Assembly: GCA_036362985.1 (NCBI GenBank)
Contig: JAYGXS010000001.1
Location: 11,945,836-12,009,835 of the forward strand
Reading direction: 5' to 3'
From: Ligula intestinalis
Taxonomy: Eukaryota; Platyhelminthes; Cestoda; Diphyllobothriidea; Diphyllobothriidae
DNA: 64,000 nucleotides
Below are positions 56,188 through 64,000 of the stretch, one piece after another. The translations under genes and the position numbers were made by a program. Below the pieces are notes generated by a model. The model made no database searches. It was not told where the DNA came from and saw only the letters and a program-made list of their open reading frames with translations. Each line of letters starts with the position of its first letter. The stretch's first letter is position 1.

Positions 56188-58660
56188 ATGCGAATTTTCG
56201 CCGAACTAAGACAATCCAAAGACCCCTCGGTGTTAAAGGAAATCAATGACTTCCTAAAGTTCGACACCAGACTTGCGGAGGCAAAGGTGAATTTTGAATT
56301 CATATCAGGCTGTATGAATCGCGGAGAATACCCAAAACACTATTGGAGGAACCTGCGCAGGAACCATATCACGCCTACTGCAGCTGCTCTACAACGATAT
56401 GCAGAAAGTCATATGGAGACAATCAACGCCAAAATTCAGGAGCTTCAATGGAATCGTTGCCAGAAGACCACGGCCCTCGACCGTCTCGGAAGTGGAGAGA
56501 AACTAACCTTCGAAGACTACGTCCAGACAGTCAGAAATAGGAGAACTGAAGTCAGGTGGACAAAGCTACTACGAAGCGTCCAACTAGTGTAAGCGCAGAC
56601 CGTACTTCCCAATAATCCGAAGCGGTACGTGCATAATTATTCTTCAGTACATCTTGATAAAACGCTCCTAGAAGCACTTTCTCTGGGCCCCAAGTTTTGC
56701 ATGGCACAACGCAAGCAAAAACAACTAGAACTAGAAATTCAATTCGAAAGTCTCTTCAGTCAGACTTCCGATCTGAAACCCTCCGAGCCCAGAGAAGTTG
56801 ACTATCTTAAGTCGACCCTAGTCAACTGCTGTCAACAGTACTTAAGAAAGACTCCAAGACCTATAGGTCCTCTAACCAAGGCCCATCTGGATAGTCTCAA
56901 TGAGCTTCGCCGAAATGAAAATATTTTGCTTACTAGACCGGACAAAGGATCCGGGATTGTACTACTAGATAAGAAAGACTATGTTGCTAAACTAGAACAA
57001 ATTTTATCGGATCGCACAAAGTTTTCAAAATCCGATACAGACAAAGACCGGACAGAGGCCGTTGAAGGCCACCTAACAAAACTACTTAAAGTACTTCCCA
57101 AGGAAGGATATTTATCGGACAAAGAGTTGGAGGGACTAAGACCCGTAGGTACCACAATACCTCGAATGTATGGTGTACCCAAAATTCATAAACAAGGCGT
57201 GCCGCTTCGTCCTATCTGGGACATGAGGAACTCGCCCTAACACTCTATTGCAAAATGGCTTGTTGAAAAGCTAAAGCCGCTTCAGAGTCGTCTATACCCT
57301 AGAAGCCTGAAAGATACCTTTGACTTCGTCGAAGCGACCAAGGATGTTAACATAAGAAAACTGAAAGTGTTGTCATTAGATGTATCTTCATTGTTTACTA
57401 ACGTACCGGTAGTGGAAACCATTGAGTAATTATGCGACTTTATACATCAGACAAACCACCAGATAGGGGTGCCAGTAGAGACGCTAAAGGAACTATTGAC
57501 GTGCTGCACGCAAAACGTACAGTTCCTCTGCAATGGCCAGTTGTACAGACAAATAGACGGTGTGGCCATGGGCTCACCACTTGGACCATTCCTCGCGAAT
57601 GTCTTCATGGGCAAAGTCGAGGAATCGAACCTCAAAGACAATATCAACAACTTTGAGTTCTATGGTCGTTACGTGGAGGATATTTTTTGCCTGACGACGC
57701 AGACTACCGATATAGATGGCGTAGTTTATACGTTCAATACGGCCCACGCAGCACTAAAGTTCACTGTAGAAACGGAGGTGAACAACGAAACGGCGTTCCT
57801 AGATGTCCTCCTGCACAGAAAAGAAGACGGTTCAATACATTAATTTCAACAGTTTTGTTCCCCTTCATCTGAAAAGAAACTTAGTCCAGGGATTCGCAGC
57901 CAGAACACGACGCATCTGCTCTCCTGAAGTAGTTGAAAGAGAACTGCAGCAGCTACAGAACACAGTCCGTGAAAATGGTTATCCAGAAAGGTTCATCCTT
58001 CGTAACATTAAGGAGCGTGTCGCAAAGCCTGCTGTAGCAACGGCAGAAAAGAAAGACCTTTTCATAAGACTGCCCTTCCTAGGAGACGCAGCAAGCGAAC
58101 TAGTAAGACGACGTCTAAGGACAGTAGTCACGAGTGCTTTCCCGGCGGCTAACTTACGCGTATTCTTCACAAACTCTCCCCTTCTGCGGATGGGGGGTAA
58201 AGACAGACTACCGCTACAGGCCACTTTCATGTGCATTTATTCCTTCACCTGCTCCTGTGGGGCGGGAAAAATCGGCCGAACAACGAGACGTCTGGAGAAG
58301 AGGATACGCGAAACCATACCAGCCTGGTTAGGTAAAAGGGGAAAATCGATCGATCTCAAGCTCAATCCTCGCACACCTGATCGATACAAATCACCAAGTT
58401 GACGCGAGAGAGGCCTTTCAGGCCATATACCAGGCACCCACGCTCTACTCTAAAGGCCTGCGTAAACGGGTGCTAGCCACAGCTGAGGCAGTGGCAACTC
58501 GTTTAGCAAAACCCGCTCGCTGCTGTCAAAAGACGCTGGTACATGCCATCTCCCTCCCGTGGCCGACCGCATACAAGGATCCCGCACCGCCAGAAGCCAC
58601 TACGTCAGAACTCACGACGTCAGAAGCTACGCAGCCCGAAACCATACTACCCACAACCGC
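56188..58660 (+). pseudogene. Penelope-like element ORF (RT + GIY-YIG), nearly full length, broken
   Basis: This is the RT-endonuclease polyprotein of a PLE, a eukaryotic retroelement class whose RT is related to telomerase. One frame runs 56188-57843 with three stops (56590, 57238, 57430). It contains the N-terminal region, TRPDKGSGIVLLDKKDY, RMYGVPKIHKQGVPLRP, LSLDVSSLFTNVP (motif A Asp present), GVAMGSPLGPFLANVF and GRYVEDIF, where the catalytic YVDD is YVED. A deletion of the expected SVYRKPTWTG-type segment shifts the frame at ~57835. The linker and endonuclease follow (ICSPEVVERELQQLQNTV, CIYSFTCSCGAGKIGRTTRR, RIRETIPAWLG) to 58402. A second frameshift near 58360 leads into the tail (DTNHQVDAREAFQAIY to about 58660). 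It lies between pseudo-LTRs and is non-functional. Confidence 0.92.
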
Positions 58661-58751
58661 AGAGAACACGCAGTGCGACCATGCTGCTCACAGTCACAGA
58701 GAGCCCGCTGCGCGTATGACGTATGACGTAGATCGTGGGAACGTCCCTCCC

Positions 58752-58976
58752 CCGTTCCACACGCGTGACAACCCAACGTCCTCGGCATGCTGAGTCCGGC
58801 TCGCAGGAGACGAGGGAACCACGAGATGACTAATTACCCCCCTCCCCCCCCCCCACCTCAAGAACTATATTAGCACTGTACCGAACTGCCTGCTTTAGTC
58901 GCCTATTTTCCATGTCACCGTAACGGCCTGAAGTGAATGACCGAAAACAGCTGTTTGCCAACACGACTTTTTAATC
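58752..58976 (+). repeat. Right pseudo-LTR of the 56-59 kb PLE
   Basis: Direct copy of 55954-56178. It follows the PLE tail by about 90 bp and is followed by repeat L. The pair defines a head-to-tail unit of about 2.8 kb. Confidence 0.85.
58925..58959 (+). ncRNA. Hammerhead-like motif in right pseudo-LTR
   Basis: GGC-CTGAAGTGAATGACC-GAAAACAGCTGTTT-GCC. Helix III is a perfect 10-base palindrome (AACAGCTGTT), which favours pairing between two molecules. CUGA and GAAA boxes and helix I GGC/GCC are present. The second half of the CUGANGA box (G8-A9 then helix II) is not cleanly met, so activity is doubtful. Confidence 0.5.
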
Positions 58977-58977
58977 A

Positions 58978-59290
58978 GGATCTCTTATCGACCCCTCCTT
59001 CCCTTTTCCCACGACTCACGAAATTATTGACCGCATGTTTAACTTTGACCCCGTTCCCATATAAATGTACTGGCTTCGCGCCGAGCACGACCAATAGTAG
59101 CTTAACAGCATTCACTCTCTCTATACCTCCCCCCTTCATCTACACTGGTTTGGTCAAATCCACCCCGCGTATCCAGCCTTCTCGTATCGACCCCTCCCCC
59201 CTACTTCCCACGACTCGCTTGTATGCTAAAACGAACACTATTGACCGCATGTCTGACTTTTCAGCCCATTCCCATTTAGTGTGGCGGAGG
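58978..59290 (+). repeat. Repeat L, two tandem units
   Basis: Unit 1 (58985-59090: TCTTATCGACCCCTCC, CCCACGACTC, ATTATTGACCGCATGTTTAA, CCCGTTCCCATATAAATGTA) and unit 2 (59180-59280: TCGTATCGACCCCTCC, CCCACGACTCGCTTGTATGC, ACTATTGACCGCATGTCTGA, CCCATTCCCATTTA) are ~195 bp apart. A third copy lies at 38065-38190. They directly precede the CR1/Jockey remnant, but also follow the pseudo-LTR, so ownership is unclear. Confidence 0.55.
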
Positions 59291-59319
59291 GAGCTGTATC
59301 TATATTAAGCAGCCACTTG

Positions 59320-61930
59320 CATTTCTCCCGTTGGACTATCCACAATTCACAGCGGTGGAGGAGAGCTGCTGGCTACGAGTTGTTCTAAAAAACAAATACT
59401 CCTTACTTGTTGGCTGTGTTTATCGCCCACCTAATGCCAATGCAGACTACGATCTTTGTGTCTCGCAGGCATTTCATGCCGCAGCTGACTTGAATCTTAA
59501 GTATTGCTTGATTGCAGGCGATTTTAACCTTCCTGACGTGCAATGGTTTCCACCATCCGGTCCTTCAAAGTTCGAGAACTTACTTGAGGCAATAGATATC
59601 GGCATGTGGGATCAGGATGTCGATTTTCCCACTCGAGGAGCAAACATGCTCGACCTTACTTTTTGTAGGGGATGCGAACCACTTTCAGTGTCATCCTTGG
59701 ACGCACTTGGGAGTTCAGACCATCTTACAGTTGTTAGTGAACTAGCACTGGAGGCGGATGAAACATTTTCCCAAAAGTATAGTTTTATCATGACTTCCGA
59801 TCAGCAAACACGGCTGACCTACTGGCACATCTAAACGCTCTCGACTTTTCTGAATTTTTCCAATGTTTGGATGTGAATGTTTGTACCGATGCACTGTACA
59901 AAGTGTTGGATCCACTCATCCTCCACTTTGTCCCCCGTAAGAAAGTAATACATGTCAAGGATGAAGTGTACCTTCCTCTGTCTTTCCGTCGTAGGCTGCG
60001 TAAACTCTCTCGTCGTTTGCATCGGCAGAACGACACTTCCGTTCTGCCCTTGATCACACTGATCTTTGAGCAGGCCAAGAAGCTCTCCGAAGAAAAGCAG
60101 ATAGCCGATGAGGCCCACTTTGCTGAAAATCCTTGCCTTAATTTTGCGAAACTCTCTTCGCGTACAGTAAAAGCGCAGAGGAAAACGCAACACCCCATAC
60201 TTCAAGATGCTTTAGGAAACCCCATAGCTGACGCTAAGTTGACCGCCGATAGCTTCAATGCGTTCCTATCCAAAACGTTTAGTGAAAGCTTGTTCGCTGC
60301 ACCTCCGGTTATCCGGGCTTGGACGAGTGCCATACTCGAAACCATAAGTTTTACCGTCTGGGATGTGACTGCAGCCATTCGTCGTTATCGTCAATCCTAT
60401 AGTCCAGGACCAGATGGCGTCCCAGTTAGCCTTCTAAAAGCTGAAGCGAATGATATCTTTCCGTCTATTCTTTGTAAGGTATTTAATCTTGCTCTTGAGA
60501 GCGAAAACTTTCCTTCGTTGTGGAAGGAATCGCACATAATGCCTATTCGCAAGCATGGCCGATCGACATCATTCGACAACTTAAGGCCAATAAATACACT
60601 TCCCGCAGCCTCGAAGATCTTGGAGACCTTAATCAGAGAAAATATGATGCGTCACTTGACAGAGAACAACCTGCTCAATACAGCTCAGCATGGCTTTATC
60701 GAGAAACGATCTTGTGACACCTGTCAGCTCTCTTTCTTTGATTATGTGCTGCAATCTAGAGACAGCGGTTTTGCCACTTATAGCGTCTATTTTGATTTTA
60801 CTAAGGCCTTTGATCGGGTCGATCATAACCTCCTCCTTCTGAAACTAGCCTCCATCGGCATAGGTAGCAAGCCACTGAAATTCATATCTTCCTATTTGGG
60901 TGCTTGCACACAACGAGTAAAAATTTCCAATGTTATCTCCAACCCCACGCATGTGAGGAGTGGAGTTATACAGAATAGTGTACTGGGTCCGCTCCTATTT
61001 TGCCTGTTTGTCAACGACGTTTCAGATTGTTTTCAGTATGGCAGACCCTTCATGTACGCTGATGATTTAAAAGTCGCTTATCGATATAAACCGGCAGATC
61101 GCAACATCGTGCTCGAGCTGATAAAAAAGGATCTTCAAGCCTTCGCCCAGTGGTGTTGCACATGGCGCCTCACCCTTTCATGGCACAAATGTTCCGTTAT
61201 GGTTGTTGGCGACGATCATCAACCGGAATTAAGCATTGACGGCCACGAATTAAATGTCCCAGGAGTTATCAAGTATTTGGGCATATCCTACTCTAATAGT
61301 CTCAATTTGTCAGAGCACTGTGCCCTGATAGTCTCGAAAGCACGCCGAACCACCGGATTTATCCTTATAAATTTTAAGACTATCAAGGTTAGAACTAGCC
61401 TTTATAATATGTACGTGAGACCTAGTCTTGAATACTGCTCGCCTCTATTCAGTCTTCTGCGCACTAGTGAACGGAAGAAAATAGAATCGGTGCAGCACTT
61501 CTTCACTAGAAGAGTTTTCACTACAGAACACCGTAACTTAACCTACCAACAAAGGTGCGAACTTATAAAGCTGGATCTCCTGTGGCTTCGTCGATTGCAG
61601 AAGGGTCTTTTTTTACTGTTTAAACTTTTGAATGGTCAAACCTTTAATCTTCTTAGTACAATAAGGCAGCTTGAGCACTCTCGACGCGCCAGTCATCGAG
61701 ACGTATTTTTATTTCGTCCTATGGCACGTACAGTTAAGTACCGGCAATTCTTTTCAGTAAATGCCATATCAATCTGGAATAAGCTGCCCAAAAGTATTAA
61801 AACCCAGCAAAACTACCCTATATCTAAGAGAGCTATAACTAGTTATCTACATTCAGGGCAACTTTCAGGAATTTTGGGTGCTGACTCGGTGGAATCTCTC
61901 TTTCACTCTGATGGCGTTCGTGGACTTTGA
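59320..61930 (+). pseudogene. CR1/Jockey-type retrotransposon ORF2, 5'-truncated, one frameshift
   Basis: 59331-59834 encodes the C-terminal half of an AP-endonuclease (VGCVYRPPNANADY, LIAGDFNLPDVQW, LGSSDHLTV). The N-terminal half is missing. A one-base-type frameshift near 59790-59820 moves to the frame that is then open to 61930. Codons upstream of 59867 in this second frame (ADLLAHLNALDFSEFFQCL) belong to the protein, so 59867 is not a real start. RT motifs are SPGPDGVP (~60400), AQHGFIEKRS, YFDFTKAFDRVDH (~60790), SGVIQNSVLGPLLF (~60960, where PQG is usual) and YADDLK (~61056). The C-terminus has LEYCSPLF and NAISIWNKLPKS. The RT catalytic aspartates are intact. It is the youngest-looking retrotransposon here. 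Confidence 0.92.
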
Positions 61931-62392
61931 ACCCCGCCAGGCTTCATGCTGAAGATAATGCTGCTGAAGCAGCAGCCCGCAGTCTGCTAACCCTTCAGCC
62001 GATAGCGCGCAACTTTTGCCGACAACCATTGAAGGAAGACTGAGAACACTGTGTTCTTGTGCCAACCCTCTCCGTCTGGAACTAATGTTTTTAAACGATA
62101 TGAAACAGTTCTCCTGCTGATGAGTCAACTCAGCTTACAACTGTACATTTATTCCGTTTGTATTATACCTTTGAAGGCAGGTTTTTTTCACTTGAAACAA
62201 ACTCTATCTCGCCCAGTATTGACAAAACAAAAAACCTGAAACAAAACCAATACTGGCCGCAACATAGGGAGTTTGTTTTAGATTTTTTCTGGTCTTCGAG
62301 GTGTTGGAAGGCGCCCAAGAGGTGCATTACCAACTCTTTACAATTGCCTGTAAACTGGCATAATAAGCATATTATTATTATATTATTATGTA
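61931..62392 (+). repeat. 3' UTR of CR1/Jockey copy ending in (ATT)n
   Basis: About 430 bp of non-coding sequence follow the stop and end in an AT-rich ATT/TTA microsatellite at 62358-62392 (CATATTATTATTATATTATT), the kind of tail many CR1/RTE-type elements have instead of poly-A. Confidence 0.5.
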
Positions 62393-62399
62393 TGAGAAT

Positions 62400-63035
62400 T
62401 TACCGAAACCTCACGTATGCTCGCCAATTGCCCTTACGATGAGAATTTACTGAAAACACGCGTATGTACGCCAAGTGGTATTGTGATGGGAATTTTCGCA
62501 ACTCCTGAACAGTCCTTAAGCAGGGTTTTAATACGGACTATCGTGAAGCCCAATCCCAAAATTTTTCAGTTACCTCAGGATGGTAACATATTCTGTAAAA
62601 AATAGCTATATAAGTGGAATGTATTTTAAGATATTATTTCCTGCACTTGTCTGGTAGAAAATTACGCCCTCCTCCAATCTGACGCTTCAAGAGGGTACTT
62701 TTCGGATCTTAAGCATGTTTCTGAATTGCCGAAAATTGGTGAACATTGCCGGCTGTATTCAAGGTTTCTAAACATGCTGCAAACATTCCGCCTAAGGAAA
62801 ATCATACATTTCTCTGCACCGTGAAAAATAGGTAACATTGTCCGCATTAAATTTTGTATCTTTTATAGATAACATTTATAATTTGAGGGATAAGATGTAT
62901 TATGAATGAAAAGTTTAGAGTCTTAAACAATTTCATGATTGATAACTGTTTTAAAACCGAAAGATGCTCCCTCTTCCAGTATAAAATTGGAAGACGGCTT
63001 ATTTGCTACCAAAAGACTGCAGAAAAAAAAGTTTA
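62400..63035. mobile_element. Foldback repeat F, partial copy (62640-63035)
   Basis: AAAATTACGCCCTCCTCCAA on the left and TTTTAAAACCGAAAGATGCT, CCAGTATAAAATTGGAAGAC and TTATTTGCTACCAAAAGAC on the right correspond to the inner halves of repeat F. 62400-62640 has no gene. Confidence 0.45.
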
Positions 63036-64000
63036 AACTTATAAGCACGGTGAAAATTAATCAAAAAGAATGCACACCTCTTTCGGTAGCCATACGAAAA
63101 TCAATATTACAAACCTGCCTAAGTGATTTGTTGGAATCTAAAGCATATTGGAGTTAGCTCGCAGTCAATATTGCTTTGTCCGGCGTCCTTGTTCAAGGCC
63201 AGCTGCCTCAAGGTCATTCACTATCTCAGTCAGCGCTGTCGGACGCACTGACCTGCAGAGACTTGACCGACCTCCACTCGGACACACACACACACACACA
63301 CACGCACGTGCATCCAGCTGGTCGTGGCTGACCAAGCGCCACCTGGACACGCCCCTTTCACTCACCCCCGGCCGACAGAGCCTGCGCCACCAGACACGAC
63401 ACCCTTCCGGTAGTGTCCCACGCACCAATTAGAAAACACTTGAACCTGCTCTGCAATCCTACTTAATCAGCTGTCTCATTTTACTCTCGGGCCTGGCTGG
63501 ACGCAGTCGGCACTAGTCCTAACTTCGCCAGTGGGAGTTTTGTATATAATAAATCCTACTCTGGATTTTGGCCTGATGATTACAGTGCCCTAAGCACACC
63601 CATTACTCAGACGCTAGTTGACAGTCTTATGTACCCCTACCTGAAGTGAACGCTCGCCTAGATGCCCAGATTGAGATTGAGGGAATATGAGCCCAGCGCT
63701 GACTTAATCAGCACAACTTCTGACAAATGGTAGCATCGGTGTTAGTACCAGTACTACTAACGTGCAGCTAGCTACATTGCTAGCTAGCTAGTAGTAGTAG
63801 CAGTAGAAATGGTAGTAGCCGTATCCGTCTCGGCCGCCTTGAGCCTGTCTTGACACCTACTGAAGGCGAGTGAGGGTAGATAGTACGGTAGTACCTGCGC
63901 AAAGTCTACTGTCAGTTAACGCTAGGTTATGCGGCTTTTTCTGGCTTGCATTGGAAAAAGCGGCCAACGGCGGATCCAATCTGGTCTTCTTGACCCATAG
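63036..64000. other. No gene; microsatellites and a repeat D relative
   Basis: (CA)n at 63281-63304. 63440-63680 resembles 36220-36470 of repeat D (CTGGACGCAGTCGGCACTAG, GCCAGTGGGAGTTTTGTATA, ATAATAAATC). 63765-63830 has a self-complementary CAGCTAGCTA...TAGCTAGCTAG and a short AGT/GTA run. Frames across the CA run are spurious. Confidence 0.5.

Noticed and set aside
59867..61930. Host gene of 687 codons
   Set aside because: It is the RT and C-terminal part of a CR1/Jockey retrotransposon. The apparent start is a TTG inside the protein.
62107..62125. Hammerhead core CTGATGAGTC
   Set aside because: No GAAA box follows at hammerhead spacing and the flanks do not pair.
63165..63432. Overlapping frames on both strands across the CA run
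   Set aside because: They are created by the CA microsatellite and its GC-rich flanks, with no domain.
1..64000. LTR retrotransposons, CRISPR arrays, operons or rRNA genes
   Set aside because: No LTR pair with protease or integrase motifs, no regularly spaced short repeats and no rRNA-like blocks were seen. The only direct terminal repeats are PLE pseudo-LTRs.

Overview
This window is non-coding, repeat-dominated DNA from an animal nuclear genome. The mix of elements fits a parasitic flatworm, most likely a cestode or trematode: GIY-YIG-bearing Penelope-like elements (PLEs), CR1/Jockey-type and RTE-type non-LTR retrotransposons, and tRNA-derived SINE-like repeats. The taxonomic guess is an inference from these element families. 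There are no operons, no rRNA and no convincing functional tRNA. One assembly gap of 100 N lies at 10987-11086. Only one stretch, 48494-49112 on the minus strand, looks as if it could be an exon of a host gene.

Layout, left to right. 1-5 kb: PLE debris, including a long inverted repeat at 2826-3282 with a hammerhead-ribozyme-like motif in each arm, a tRNA-like inverted pair, and a PLE endonuclease fragment. 5-11 kb: AT-rich decayed repeats (families H, I, J). 11.7-16.1 kb: a decayed CR1-like retrotransposon with recognisable ORF1, endonuclease and reverse transcriptase (RT). 16-27 kb: AT-rich repeats, two copies of a foldback (MITE-like) family, and one copy of a ~0.9 kb repeat (E). 27-30 kb: PLE fragments and SINE-A. 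30-38 kb: a duplicated ~830 bp repeat (C), the second copy of repeat E in inverse orientation, and a tandem repeat (D) interrupted by a tRNA-like inverted pair. 38.5-45.2 kb: an internally deleted PLE between direct repeats, a small terminal-inverted-repeat element, a compact hammerhead motif with an intact core, and a minus-strand PLE endonuclease whose YIG tyrosine is a stop codon. 46-49.1 kb: a PLE endonuclease, an RTE 3' end and the candidate host exon. 51.8-55.1 kb: SINEs. 55.2-59 kb: tandem PLEs in which one broken but nearly full-length copy sits between two 225 bp direct repeats (pseudo-LTRs), each with a hammerhead-like motif. 59.3-62.4 kb: a 5'-truncated CR1/Jockey element that is almost open. 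62.4-64 kb: repeats and microsatellites.

The elements share a theme. PLEs are known to carry hammerhead ribozymes in their pseudo-LTRs. This window holds at least eight hammerhead-like sites, of graded integrity and two structural types, attached to PLE fragments of at least three subfamilies. Coordinates of repeats were set by eye from matching blocks and may be off by tens of bases.
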